A stretch of 41,823 bases of DNA from Deltaproteobacteria bacterium (lineage in GTDB: Bacteria; Desulfobacterota; Desulfobacteria; Desulfobacterales; Desulfosarcinaceae). Shown here piece after piece: positions 1 through 8,812 of the stretch. Numbering within the stretch: position 1 is the first letter of the stretch; the number at the start of each line of letters is the position of its first letter. Below the pieces are notes generated by a model. That model was not told where the DNA came from. It did no database searches and saw only the letters and a list, made by a program, of their open reading frames with translations. The stretch covers positions 1 through 41,823 of the forward strand of contig JAKALP010000042.1 in NCBI GenBank assembly GCA_021824175.1, written 5' to 3'. The translations under genes were made by a program, and so were the position numbers.

Positions 1-5
1 GAGAT

Positions 6-3000
6 ATGCTGCTGGATGCCGAACGCAAGAGCATCCGAATCACCGTTCATATGGGCACCTGCGGGATCTCCTCGGGCGCGGAAAAAATCCGCACGCGCTT
101 TATCAAGGCCCTGGAGAAATCTCAGCGCAAGGATATCGTGATCACCACCTCGGGCTGTGCCGGCATGTGCAACCGCGAACCCATGGTGACCATCGAACGC
201 TTCGGGGAAGAACCGATCCGTTATGCCGATGTCACCGAGGAGCGGGCCGACGCCATCTTCGAGCAGCACGTGCTCAAGGGCCAGATCACGGCCGAATGGG
301 TCTATGCCCGCGGCTGGGAGCAGCACGAGAAGGATTTCGAAGGCCCCCAAGGCGCGGTGGCCGTGGTGACCCACCATATCCGGCAACTGCCGTTCTTCGG
401 CATGCAAAACCTGCGCGTCATGCGCAACCGGGGCTTAACCCAGGCCGAAAGCATTGAGGAGTATATCTCCCGGGACGGCTACTTCGGCGCGGCCAAGGCC
501 ATCTTCCAACTCAAACCCGAGGAGATCATCGCGGAAGTCAAAATCTCCGGCATCCGCGGCCGGGGGGGCGGCGGATTCCCCACCGGGTTGAAATGGGAGT
601 TTGCTTCCAAATCGCCGGGAGATACCAAGTATGTGTTGTGCAACGCCGACGAGGGCGATCCGGGTGCCTTCATGGATCGCTGCGTGCTGGAGTCCGATCC
701 CCACTCGGTTTTGGAAGGCATGATCATTGCCGCCAAAGCCATTGGCTCTCGCCAAGGCTATATCTATTGCCGGGCCGAATACCCCCTGGCGGTGAAAATG
801 CTCAATCACGCCATCGGCCAGGCCAGAGAGTATGGTCTGCTGGGAGAGAACATCCTGGGCTCGGGCTTCAACTTCGATGTGGAAGTCTATCGCGGGGCGG
901 GCGCCTTTGTCTGCGGCGAAGAGACCGCCCTGATGACTTCCATCGAAGGCAAACGCGGCACTCCAAGGCCCCGGCCGCCCTTCCCGGCCATTCAAGGGTT
1001 GTGGAAGAAGCCAACCATTTTGAACAATGTGGAGACTTTCGCCAACATCCCCCAGATCATCTTCCAGGGCGGCAAGTGGTATGCCGGCGTGGGCACCACC
1101 CGCAGCAAGGGCACCAAAGTCTTTGCTCTGACTGGCGATGTGAAGAACGTCGGTCTGGTGGAAGTACCCATGGGCATCTCTTTGGGAAGCATTATCTACG
1201 ATGTGGGCGGAGGTATTCCAAAGGATAAGAAATTTAAAGCCGTGCAATTGGGCGGGCCCTCGGGCGGCTGCATCCCGGGCGCCCACCTGAATGCTTCGGT
1301 GGATTATGAAACCATCATCAAGCTCGGCGCCATCGTGGGTTCGGGCGGCATGATCGTCATGGATGAAGACAAATGCGTGGTCGACGTGGCGCGCTTCTTC
1401 ATGGAGTTCTGCCGCGACGAGTCGTGCGGCAAGTGCACACCGTGCCGGGTGGGCACCCAGAAGATGCTGGAAATTCTCACCCGCATCTGCGAAGGCAAAG
1501 GTACTAAGGAAGATATCCCGGCCCTGGAACGCCTGGCCGATTACATGAAGAACAATGCCCTGTGCGGCCTGGGCCAGACCGCGCCCAACCCGGTGCTCTC
1601 GACCCTGCGCTATTTCCGCCAGGAGTATGAGCAGCATATTGACGAAAAACGATGTCCGGCCGTGGTGTGCAACGCCTTCTTCCAGTCGCCGTGCCAGCAT
1701 GCCTGCCCCGTGGGCATGGATATCCCGGCCTATATCTCCTTGATCAAGGCCAACCGCCTGACCGATGCGTACAAAGTACTGCTCAAAACCAATCCCTTCC
1801 CCGGCATCTGCGGCCGGGTTTGCGACCATAAATGCGAGCTCAAATGCCGGCGTTCCACTTTGGATGAGCCGGTGCACATCAAATACCTCAAACGCTACAT
1901 CACCGATCAGGCCCCCGCGCCGGTGATCGCGCGGGCCGAGGTGACCCGCAAGGAGAAGATCGCCGTCATCGGCGCGGGTCCGGCCGGCTTGACCGCGGCC
2001 CGCGATCTAACCCTGCGCGGCTATCACGCCACGGTGTTTGAGGAACTGCCCGAGGCCGGCGGTATGTTGCGCTGGGGCATTCCGGCCTATCGTCTGCCCC
2101 GCAATGTACTCAAAAGAGAAATTCAAGACATTCTCGATCTGGGCGTCGAGTTGCGCTGCAATGTGCGCGTGGGCCGGGATATCTCCTGGGACACCCTGCG
2201 CAGCACCTATGAGGCCATTTTCGTGGCCATCGGCGCCCAACGCAGCATGCAGGCCGAACTGGAAGGCAAGGGGTATCGGGGCATCACCGGCGCGGTGGAG
2301 TTCCTGCGAGAGTTGCACCTCGGCGGTCATCCCCATGTGGGCCGCAAGGTGGCGGTCATCGGCGGCGGCAACTCCGCCATTGACGCGGCTCAGTGCGCGC
2401 TGCGCCTGGGCGCCGAAGATGTCACCATTTACTACCGCCGCACCAAAGCCGATATGCCGGCCTTGAAGGAAGAGGTCGCAACAGCCCAGAAGGAAGGCGT
2501 CAAGATCGAAGAATTGGTGGCCCCCATTCGCTTCATCGGCCGGGAAGATAATGTCTGCCAAATGGTGCTGCAAAAGATGCGCCTGGGTGAATTCGACGCC
2601 GGCGGCCGCAAAAAGCCGGCACCCATCCTGGGAAGCGAATATACGGTGGATGCCGACCAGGTCATTCTGGCCATCGGCCAGGAAGTCGATGGCGCCTTTG
2701 AGTTCAAACGCACCGGGATCGCCGTGACCGCCAACCGGTTGGTGGAGGTTGTCCCCGGCAAGAAGACCCAGACCACCGCGCCCATGATCTTTGCCGGCGG
2801 GGACGTGGTGACCGGACCCGATACGGTGGTGGGCGCCATTGCCGCCGGCCACAGGGCGGCCCAAGAGATCGATGCCGCCATCCGGGCGCGCAATGAGGAA
2901 GGGCCTTATGTGCCCGCGGTCGAGGAAGAAGTGGCGATCCCTCAAGAGATTGAAGAAGAGATTCGTGAAATGATGCGCACCCACATGCCTGAAGCGGATA

Positions 3001-3107
3001 TCCGCGAACGGGTCCGGGACTTCCGCGAAGTGGAGCTGGGTTTTGAAAAGGCCGTTGCGCTACAGGAAGCGGGACGGTGTTTGCGGTGTGATGTGCAGTC
3101 GTCATGA
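6..3107 (+). CDS. hoxF: HoxF-like diaphorase subunit fused to a GltD/NfnB-type FAD oxidoreductase
   Basis: Predicted NAD(P)-linked flavoprotein of a soluble hydrogenase complex. Domains in order: thioredoxin-like [2Fe-2S] domain (Cys19, Cys51, Cys55 visible); NuoF-type FMN/NAD domain with glycine-rich GRGGGGFPTGLKW near residues 184-196; SLBB region; a 4Fe-4S motif SCGKCTPCR near 472-480; then a DPYD/GltD-type N-terminal double-cluster module (CQHACPVGMD, CGRVCDHKCELKC, about 562-618); and a GltD-like FAD/NAD(P) domain with GAGPAGL near 656 and a second Rossmann motif GGGNSAIDAA near 787. At 1033 residues it is far longer than HoxF or NuoF, so it is a true fusion in one open frame. It heads the operon with hoxU-like, hoxY and hoxH. 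The GltD half resembles NfnB of ferredoxin:NADP transhydrogenases, so use of NADP or flavin-based bifurcation is possible (inference). The frame stays open to the window edge, so the start at 6 is provisional; hoxE could lie just upstream. Confidence 0.88.
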   Translation: MLLDAERKSIRITVHMGTCGISSGAEKIRTRFIKALEKSQRKDIVITTSGCAGMCNREPMVTIERFGEEPIRYADVTEERADAIFEQHVLKGQITAEWVYARGWEQHEKDFEGPQGAVAVVTHHIRQLPFFGMQNLRVMRNRGLTQAESIEEYISRDGYFGAAKAIFQLKPEEIIAEVKISGIRGRGGGGFPTGLKWEFASKSPGDTKYVLCNADEGDPGAFMDRCVLESDPHSVLEGMIIAAKAIGSRQGYIYCRAEYPLAVKMLNHAIGQAREYGLLGENILGSGFNFDVEVYRGAGAFVCGEETALMTSIEGKRGTPRPRPPFPAIQGLWKKPTILNNVETFANIPQIIFQGGKWYAGVGTTRSKGTKVFALTGDVKNVGLVEVPMGISLGSIIYDVGGGIPKDKKFKAVQLGGPSGGCIPGAHLNASVDYETIIKLGAIVGSGGMIVMDEDKCVVDVARFFMEFCRDESCGKCTPCRVGTQKMLEILTRICEGKGTKEDIPALERLADYMKNNALCGLGQTAPNPVLSTLRYFRQEYEQHIDEKRCPAVVCNAFFQSPCQHACPVGMDIPAYISLIKANRLTDAYKVLLKTNPFPGICGRVCDHKCELKCRRSTLDEPVHIKYLKRYITDQAPAPVIARAEVTRKEKIAVIGAGPAGLTAARDLTLRGYHATVFEELPEAGGMLRWGIPAYRLPRNVLKREIQDILDLGVELRCNVRVGRDISWDTLRSTYEAIFVAIGAQRSMQAELEGKGYRGITGAVEFLRELHLGGHPHVGRKVAVIGGGNSAIDAAQCALRLGAEDVTIYYRRTKADMPALKEEVATAQKEGVKIEELVAPIRFIGREDNVCQMVLQKMRLGEFDAGGRKKPAPILGSEYTVDADQVILAIGQEVDGAFEFKRTGIAVTANRLVEVVPGKKTQTTAPMIFAGGDVVTGPDTVVGAIAAGHRAAQEIDAAIRARNEEGPYVPAVEEEVAIPQEIEEEIREMMRTHMPEADIRERVRDFREVELGFEKAVALQEAGRCLRCDVQSS

Positions 3108-3122
3108 TCTTGTTTCACAATG

Positions 3123-3190
3123 CCCTCCCAAAGGGGAGAGGGTTCGCCAGTACCAGCGCAACAAAGAGCCCTCTCCCCTACGACGGGCGA
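3123..3190. repeat. Inverted CCCTCTCCCC-type intergenic repeat between hoxF and hoxU-like gene
   Basis: A copy of GGGGAGAGGG (3134-3143) faces CCCTCTCCCC (3170-3179), so the intergenic RNA could fold into a GC-rich hairpin. The same word family occurs at 14814-14850 and 31771-31817. A short AATCAACG word (3224-3231) lies just downstream, before the ribosome-binding site of the next gene. CCCTCTCCCC-type repeats are widespread in bacterial intergenic DNA; function is unknown. Confidence 0.7.
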
Positions 3191-3249
3191 TGAAAGTGGA
3201 CTGGAAATAATCATCCGATCGACCAATCAACGAAAAACGGAGAGGTCCG

Positions 3250-5271
3250 ATGAAAGAAAACGCCAAGCAAATAAAGTTGACCATCGACGGCCGCGAGATC
3301 ACCGTGGAAGACTCATTGACCATTCTGGAAGCGGCGCGGCAAAACCGAATCGATATCCCCACCTTGTGCCACCATCCGGCCGTCTCCAACTGGGGCGGAT
3401 GTCGTCTATGCGTGGTGGAGGTGGACAAATCCCCCAAGCTGGTGGCGAGCTGCGTGATGCCGGTGCGCGCCGGTATGGAAGTAATCACCCAGAGCGACGC
3501 CATCACCGCCAGCCGCCGTCTGACTTTGGAATTGCTTTTCGCCGAGCGCAATCACAACTGCATGTTCTGCCCCCAGAGCGGCGATTGCGAACTGCAAAAG
3601 ATGGCCTACGCGCTGCAAATGGATCACCTGATGGTCTCCCCGTCCTTCAATGCTTATCCCACCGACACCACCGGGGAGTATATGACCCTGGATCACAACC
3701 GCTGTATCCTGTGCGGCCGCTGCGTGCGCGCCTGCCAGGAGATTGCGGGCAGCTATGTACTGGGATTCCACAACCGGGGCTCCAAGAGTCTGATCGGATT
3801 TGATCTGCTGGAAAAGCGGGAGAATTCTTCGTGCATCAATTGCGGCGCCTGTTTGCAGCTCTGTCCCACGGGCGCCATTTCCAACCGTTACCGCACCCAC
3901 TATGCGGTCAAGGGGCAGCCGGTGGAGAGTCAAACCATTACTTCCGTTTGCGCGGCCTGCGGGTTGTTGTGCCCGACCCAGAACAAAGTCCGCGACAATC
4001 AGGTGATCGCCATCGAGGGCCTGGTGGCCGCCAAACCCAACGGCCGTCCGGACCGGGGCCAGTTGTGCTACAAAGGACGCTTCGAGATGCTCAAAACCAA
4101 AGGGACCCGGATGCTCGCCCCCATGGTCAAAGACGATCAGGGCCATTGGCGGGAGCAGAACTGGGAGACGGCTCTGGACCGCATCACCAAAGCCTTGGGC
4201 GCGGCCAAATCCAATGGCGGGTCCGAGGCGCTCTTCGGTCTGGCCTCCAGCAGCGTGTGCAATGAAACGCTGATGATGTTCAAAGAATTGATGTCTGCTG
4301 GCTGGGGCGCGGGGCGGGTGGACACCATCGACGGCCAATATTTTCGCAACCTGGCGGCCTCCCAGGACAATGGGGCCCAAGGGCTGCCGGCCGAAACTTC
4401 ATGGAAGAAAATCGCGGCCGCGGATATGGTGCTGGTGGTGGGCGCCGATCCGCAGCAAAGCCATCCCATGCTGGTGTCGCTGCTGCGCCGGGCCATGATC
4501 GAAAGGGCCTTGCCGATTGCTTCCATTGGTCAAATGGAAAGCGCAACGCTGTTCAGCAATCACTATCTGGCCGTAGAAGACGGGGGGCTGGCCCCCGCGC
4601 TGGCGCTGCTGGCCGGCAAGATTGCTTCTCCGGCAAAAGAAGGAAAGGCAAAGTCTTCTCTTTCGGCGCAACAGCAAGCCGAAATTGACCGCATCGCCCG
4701 GGCCTTCATTTCCGCCAAGTCGCCGCTCATACTGGCCGGCCAGCATTTAACCGGGCCGGATAGCGCGGGGACGCTCCAGGATTTGTTCCGCATCGCCCGC
4801 TCCAAAGAGCCGCTCACCGGCAAAAGCGCCATGATCAGCTTTCTAAAGCCCGAAGGCAACAGCATGGCGGCCTGGCGCCTGGGCGTTGCGGCCCGCCTGG
4901 CCAAACCCGGCAAGGCTCAGGCCGGAGTACTGATCGTGGACGGCGATCCCGATGAAGTCAAAGCCGCCCTGGCGGGCCTGCGGCCGGCGCCCAAATTTCT
5001 GGCGGTGATCACGCCATACTTTAATTCGGTTCTGGCCGAAATGGCACAAGTCATGCTGCCCAGCCCGGTGTGGATGGAAGAAGATGGTTCCTATACCAGC
5101 ATGGATGGGGCTGAATCCGTGTTTAAACCTAAAGTGCTCGATGCGCCCAAGGGCGTGAAGAATACCTGGGAAATCCTCCAGGCCCTCGGCCAGCGCATCG
5201 ATGCGCCGGGAGTCGGCAAGCGCTGGGAAGATATTCGGGCCAAGGCGGCGCAGCTATTGGCGGTGAGTTGA
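3250..5271 (+). CDS. hoxU: HoxU/NuoG-like iron-sulfur subunit with truncated molybdopterin-type domain
   Basis: Electron-wire subunit predicted to link the flavin subunit to HoxY. It has a plant-type [2Fe-2S] domain (CHH..., GGCRLC near residues 40-55), a His-Cys 4Fe-4S motif (HNCMFC...GDC), two ferredoxin-type clusters (CILCGRCVRAC and CINCGACLQLC), then a fifth cluster of the molybdopterin oxidoreductase type (CAACGLLC ... C) and about 400 residues of molybdopterin-oxidoreductase fold. At 673 residues it is much longer than classical HoxU (about 240) and shorter than most NuoG; the C-terminal dinucleotide-binding domain seems absent. As in NuoG, the Mo domain is probably structural rather than catalytic (family knowledge plus inference). 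Start chosen from GGAGAGG a few bases upstream. The neighbour order F-U-Y-H supports a hydrogenase role rather than complex I; the symbol is by context. Confidence 0.82.
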   Translation: MKENAKQIKLTIDGREITVEDSLTILEAARQNRIDIPTLCHHPAVSNWGGCRLCVVEVDKSPKLVASCVMPVRAGMEVITQSDAITASRRLTLELLFAERNHNCMFCPQSGDCELQKMAYALQMDHLMVSPSFNAYPTDTTGEYMTLDHNRCILCGRCVRACQEIAGSYVLGFHNRGSKSLIGFDLLEKRENSSCINCGACLQLCPTGAISNRYRTHYAVKGQPVESQTITSVCAACGLLCPTQNKVRDNQVIAIEGLVAAKPNGRPDRGQLCYKGRFEMLKTKGTRMLAPMVKDDQGHWREQNWETALDRITKALGAAKSNGGSEALFGLASSSVCNETLMMFKELMSAGWGAGRVDTIDGQYFRNLAASQDNGAQGLPAETSWKKIAAADMVLVVGADPQQSHPMLVSLLRRAMIERALPIASIGQMESATLFSNHYLAVEDGGLAPALALLAGKIASPAKEGKAKSSLSAQQQAEIDRIARAFISAKSPLILAGQHLTGPDSAGTLQDLFRIARSKEPLTGKSAMISFLKPEGNSMAAWRLGVAARLAKPGKAQAGVLIVDGDPDEVKAALAGLRPAPKFLAVITPYFNSVLAEMAQVMLPSPVWMEEDGSYTSMDGAESVFKPKVLDAPKGVKNTWEILQALGQRIDAPGVGKRWEDIRAKAAQLLAVS

Positions 5272-5291
5272 TAAAGATAAGGGTTCAATCG

Positions 5292-5522
5292 TGCGCGTAC
5301 TTCCCCGGTCATGGGGATCGGGTTCAAGTACCGCCAAACTGAGTATGAGTACGCGTACGGTGAACCTTTCTTCTCCTGATTCGGAGCGGTCCCGCGCGGG
5401 AGTGTGAAAAGATGGGAAGTAAAGTTGTTCATTGGGAAGATCGCAGTAAATAAATCGTACTCGTACGCGTGCTCGAAGTCCGGGGGTCGAGTACGAGTAC
5501 GCGTACGAGTACGAGTACGAAA
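5292..5522. repeat. GTACGA word array and dyads between hoxU-like gene and hoxY
   Basis: This 293-base gap holds no convincing gene. GTACGA-type words occur at 5343-5359 and as a clear inverted pair, left arm 5455-5475 and right arm 5488-5520, which would form a hairpin of about 20 bp. A perfect 12-bp palindrome, TCCCGCGCGGGA, lies at 5390-5401, and GGTTCA (5320-5325) faces TGAACC (5361-5366). The array ends about 40 bases before the hoxY start. The same word family recurs at 10696, 21581, 24556, 26006 and 28720. A reading frame through the array (rows of Val-Arg) is an artefact of the 6-bp period. Confidence 0.85.
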
Positions 5523-5564
5523 GAATAAGAAGAGAATAAACCCTAATAAAACCCAGGGGGTAAT

Positions 5565-6107
5565 ATGGCCAAACCAAAAGTCGCCACGGTATGGTGTGAG
5601 GGGTGCGCGGGCTGCCACATGTCTTTTCTCGATCTGGACGAGGCCTTGCTCGATGTGCTCGCCAAAATCGAGCTGACCGTTACGCCGATCACCGATTTCA
5701 AGGATTATCACTTTCCCCACGTGGACCTGGGCATCATCGAGGGCGGCGTGGGCAACGAAGAACAATTGGAAATTGTGCGCCATATGCGCGAGCGGGCCAA
5801 GATCATCATGGCCTGGGGCGATTGCGCGGTCTTCGGCGGCATCAACACCCTGCGTAACAACATCCCGGTCAATGATCTGTTGCGCTACGGCTACACCGAG
5901 ACCGCCAGCACGGTCAATGGCGTGATCCCCGTGCATGCCGAACTGCCCAAGCTGACGGAAAAAGTAATGCCGGTCAACGCCGTCATCCCGGTGGATTGCT
6001 ACATCCCCGGATGTCCGCCGTCGCCCCAAGCCATTGCCTATGGGTTGACCGAAATTCTGCACGGAAGAATACCCGTGCTGCCGAGCGAACTGATCCACTT
6101 CGATTGA
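5565..6107 (+). CDS. hoxY: [NiFe] hydrogenase small subunit HoxY
   Basis: Small electron-transfer subunit of an NAD-linked (group 3d-like) [NiFe] hydrogenase, about 180 residues, without the twin-arginine signal of membrane uptake hydrogenases, so cytoplasmic. Proximal-cluster ligands are visible: CEGCAGCHMSF near residues 10-20, GDCAVFGG near the middle and IPGCPPSP near the C-terminus. It starts after a GGGGG stretch (5555-5559 region) and is followed 12 bases later by hoxH, its obligate partner. The F420-nonreducing MvhG family is related, but the partner genes (NuoF/NuoG-like) favour HoxY. Confidence 0.92.
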   Translation: MAKPKVATVWCEGCAGCHMSFLDLDEALLDVLAKIELTVTPITDFKDYHFPHVDLGIIEGGVGNEEQLEIVRHMRERAKIIMAWGDCAVFGGINTLRNNIPVNDLLRYGYTETASTVNGVIPVHAELPKLTEKVMPVNAVIPVDCYIPGCPPSPQAIAYGLTEILHGRIPVLPSELIHFD

Positions 6108-6119
6108 GGAGACGCCACT

Positions 6120-7553
6120 ATGACGACCGCCACCCAAAAAATCACCATCAATCCCATCAGCCGCCTGGAGGGCCATGGCAAAGTCACCATTCACCTGGAC
6201 CCCAAAGGCGAAGTGGATCAGGCCTTCTTCCACATCACCCAATTCCGGGGCTATGAGCTCTTCTGCCACGGCCGTCCCTTTGAGGAGATGCCCATCATCA
6301 CCCAGCGCATTTGCGGCATCTGCCCGGTCAGCCATCAGCTGGCTTCGGTCAAGGCTTGCGACGCGGTTTGCGGGGTAGAAATTCCGGAAACCGCCAAGAA
6401 GTTGCGCGAATTGCTGCACATGGGGCAGTATATCCAGTCCCATGCCCTGCATTTCTTCCATCTGGCCAGCCCGGATCTGCTGCTGGGCTGGGACAGCGAC
6501 CCTGCCAAGCGCAATGTGGTCGGCGTGATCGAAGCCGCGCCCGAACTGGCCCGGCGGGGCATCCGCCTGCGCAAATTCGGCCAGGATATCATCAGCGCCC
6601 TGGGCGGCAAGAAGGTCCACCCCGCCTTTGCCGTGCCCGGCGGCGTCACTCATGCCTTGCCCGAAGATTCCCGTGAAAGACTGCTGGCCGGCTTTGAAGA
6701 AGGTTTTGAAACCGCCAAAGCCGCCATGGACATCATCAAGGGCTGGGCCGAGAAGCATTTGGATGAAGTCAAGGTCTTCGCCAACTTCAAATCCCACTAT
6801 GCTTCCTTGGTGGATGACCGGGGCCGCATTCAGCTCTATGACGGCCAGATGCGCATCAAAACCCACGATGGCGCTACTTTGGCCCAATTCGAACCCAAAG
6901 ACTACCTGGAGTACATCGGCGAGCATGTGGAACCATGGAGTTATATGAAGTTCCCCTACTTCAAACCCCACGGCTATCCGGACGGCTGCTACCGCGTCGG
7001 TCCCCTGGGACGCCTCAATGCCGTGGATTCCATGGGCACGCCCCAGGCCGATGATGAACTGCGGATTTTCCGATCGGTGGCCAAGGACGGCCTCAAGGGC
7101 GCTTCTCTTCTCTTCCACTATGCCCGCATGGTTGAACTGCTCTACGCCCTGGAAAAAGCCCAGGCCCTGTTGCAGGATGACGGCATTTGCGGCAAAGACA
7201 TTCGCGCCACGGTGGCGCCGGCCAATGCCGAAGGCGTGGGCATCATTGAGGCGCCGCGCGGCACCTTGATCCACCATTACGGCGTGGACAAGCACGGCAC
7301 CATCACCAAAGCCAATCTGATCGTGGCCACCGGCCATAACAACATCGGCATGAACCAGGCCGTCACGCTGGTGGCCAAAGAGTATATTCACCGGGGCGAC
7401 GTGCGCGAAGGCATGCTCAACCGCGTGGAAGGGGCAATCCGCTGTTATGATCCCTGTCTTTCCTGCGCCACCCATGCCCTGGGACAGATGCAACTGACCG
7501 TCCGGATCTTTGACCACACAGGGCGTTGCACCATTGAATTTAACAGGAGATAA
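6120..7553 (+). CDS. hoxH: [NiFe] hydrogenase large subunit HoxH
   Basis: Catalytic subunit that splits or makes H2 at a NiFe centre. The N-terminal ligand motif RICGICPVSHQ (near residues 61-71) and the C-terminal motif DPCLSCATH are both intact, so all four nickel-iron cysteines are present. About 24 residues follow the last motif (ALGQMQ...); this is the tail removed by a maturation endopeptidase, and such a gene (hoxW) overlaps the stop codon as TAATG. A good ribosome-binding site (GAGGAG) lies 8-10 bases before the start. The predicted role is reversible H2 oxidation coupled to NAD(P), possibly recycling H2 made by the nitrogenase encoded downstream. Confidence 0.94.
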   Translation: MTTATQKITINPISRLEGHGKVTIHLDPKGEVDQAFFHITQFRGYELFCHGRPFEEMPIITQRICGICPVSHQLASVKACDAVCGVEIPETAKKLRELLHMGQYIQSHALHFFHLASPDLLLGWDSDPAKRNVVGVIEAAPELARRGIRLRKFGQDIISALGGKKVHPAFAVPGGVTHALPEDSRERLLAGFEEGFETAKAAMDIIKGWAEKHLDEVKVFANFKSHYASLVDDRGRIQLYDGQMRIKTHDGATLAQFEPKDYLEYIGEHVEPWSYMKFPYFKPHGYPDGCYRVGPLGRLNAVDSMGTPQADDELRIFRSVAKDGLKGASLLFHYARMVELLYALEKAQALLQDDGICGKDIRATVAPANAEGVGIIEAPRGTLIHHYGVDKHGTITKANLIVATGHNNIGMNQAVTLVAKEYIHRGDVREGMLNRVEGAIRCYDPCLSCATHALGQMQLTVRIFDHTGRCTIEFNRR

Positions 7554-8068
7554 TGATGGCAATTGATCTTTGCACCGAGAAACGGTCGTGTTGGGTCATC
7601 GCCTACGGCAACAGCCAGCGCGGCGATGACGGCATCGGTCCATATGTGGCCCAAATTCTGGACCAGCACCTTGGCGCCTTGCCATCGGTGGGCATCGCCT
7701 GTCTGCCCCAACTCGACCTGGCGCTGTTGGAGGAGATCCAGGGTGCCGATCATCTGATCTTTGTGGATGCCAGCGTGGAAGCGCTCAAGGACGGGGTGGG
7801 CTGGACCCAGGTGACACCGGAATTGAATGGGTGGGCCCTGGATTCCCATCATCTCTCCCCCGGCGCTTTCCTAGGGCTGCTGGCCCTGCTCTATGATTGC
7901 AAGCCTGTTGCTTGGACCGTGTCGGTGCAGGGAACCCATTTCGAGTTTAGCGAAACCCTTGATCCGCAAACAAAGCATTACGCCCGGCGCGCGGCCGTGC
8001 AAATCGTGGATTGGCTGTTTTTGCACAGTATCGCCATACCAAAAATTAAGATTGAAAAAAGGGGCTGA
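7553..8068 (+). CDS. hoxW: Hydrogenase maturation endopeptidase HoxW
   Basis: HyaD/HoxW-type protease that clips the C-terminal tail of HoxH after nickel insertion. The N-terminal GNSQRGDDGIG motif (metal-sensing Asp), FVDAS in the middle and SHHLSP near residue 100 match the family's conserved acidic and histidine residues. Its ATG overlaps the hoxH stop (TAATG), showing translational coupling; the second ATG three bases later would serve equally well. It is followed after only three bases by a response regulator gene, so that gene is probably in the same transcript. Confidence 0.9.
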   Translation: MMAIDLCTEKRSCWVIAYGNSQRGDDGIGPYVAQILDQHLGALPSVGIACLPQLDLALLEEIQGADHLIFVDASVEALKDGVGWTQVTPELNGWALDSHHLSPGAFLGLLALLYDCKPVAWTVSVQGTHFEFSETLDPQTKHYARRAAVQIVDWLFLHSIAIPKIKIEKRG

Positions 8069-8071
8069 ACC

Positions 8072-8476
8072 ATGGAAAAAAGAGAAAATATTCTCATTGT
8101 GGATGACGATCGCGACCTGGTGCATTCCATGCGGCTTGTTCTGGAAAGTAAAGGATATCAGGTGCGCACGGCGCATAATGGCAAAGAGGGCTATCAAAAG
8201 ATCGAGGAGCAGGTTCCGGATTTGATCATCCTGGACGTGATGATGGCCACGGACACCGAAGGTTTCGATCTGGCATATAAATTGAGGCACCAGGAGGCCT
8301 TCCAGGATGTCCCCATCATGATGTTGACCTCTTTTACCCAGAAGATGACCGAGGAAGGAACTGAAAAATTCCAGCACATCATGGGCGAAGCCTGGCCCGT
8401 CACCCAGTTCATGGAAAAACCCATTGACCCCGATGTGCTGCTCAAGACCGTGGCGGAGTTGATTCGGGGAGAATAA
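8072..8476 (+). CDS. Single-domain response regulator (REC only)
   Basis: A stand-alone receiver of 134 residues: acidic pocket VDDDRD near the N-terminus, phosphoacceptor Asp in LIILDVMM (about residue 54), and conserved Lys in FMEKP near residue 112. There is no output domain, so it must act through a partner. It follows hoxW by three bases, with an AAGGGG ribosome-binding site inside the hoxW end, and the next gene (after a repeat array) is a histidine kinase. A link between hydrogen or redox state and signalling is inferred from context only. The stop codon is followed almost at once by the AACGGGC word array. Confidence 0.9.
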   Translation: MEKRENILIVDDDRDLVHSMRLVLESKGYQVRTAHNGKEGYQKIEEQVPDLIILDVMMATDTEGFDLAYKLRHQEAFQDVPIMMLTSFTQKMTEEGTEKFQHIMGEAWPVTQFMEKPIDPDVLLKTVAELIRGE

Positions 8477-8482
8477 ACGTTC

Positions 8483-8808
8483 ACCCGTTTGCCCGTTTGC
8501 CCGTTAGCCCGTTTCCATGCAGAGCGTGGGAGCAGGGCCAAACGGGCCAACGACGGACAGCTCTGCCAGCGGATCGTGAATAGAGGGGCCGACCCCAACC
8601 AATATCCGAGGGACGGAGCACCCACCGAAAAAAAGCTATGAGCGCCGTGGACCAACGGGCAAACGGGCTAACGGGCTCAACGGGCCACGGGCCAACGGGC
8701 ACACGGACCAACGGGCCAACGGGCCACGGGCAAACGGGCCAACCCCGCCAAAGAGCGGCGGGATCAAACATCTGATTAATTAAATTAAGGTGTTTGACGG
8801 GCAAACGG
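8483..8808. repeat. AACGGGC+N word array between response regulator and kinase
   Basis: This 336-base gap contains the constant heptamer AACGGGC followed by a variable base, repeated many times at 8651-8745, with short copies at 8536-8552 and 8797-8808. The reverse-complement word GCCCGTTT/GCCCGTTA is repeated at 8483-8515. The two orientations could pair across about 140 bases. The array starts 7 bases after the stop codon of the regulator gene and runs almost to the start of the kinase gene, which has no clear ribosome-binding site. No gene was recognised here. Confidence 0.88.
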
Positions 8809-8812
8809 AACA

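Noticed and set aside
435-1877. Minus-strand open frame of 480 codons opposite hoxF
   Set aside because: Antisense shadow of a conserved gene; low-complexity Ala/His-rich product without motifs.
5404-5676. Reading frame rich in Val-Arg repeats before hoxY
   Set aside because: It is produced by the 6-bp period of the GTACGA array and overlaps hoxY in another phase.
5091-7562. Minus-strand open frame of more than 800 codons opposite hoxY/hoxH
   Set aside because: It lies antisense to well-identified genes with intact motifs; long antisense frames are usual in GC-rich DNA and the protein has no recognisable family.
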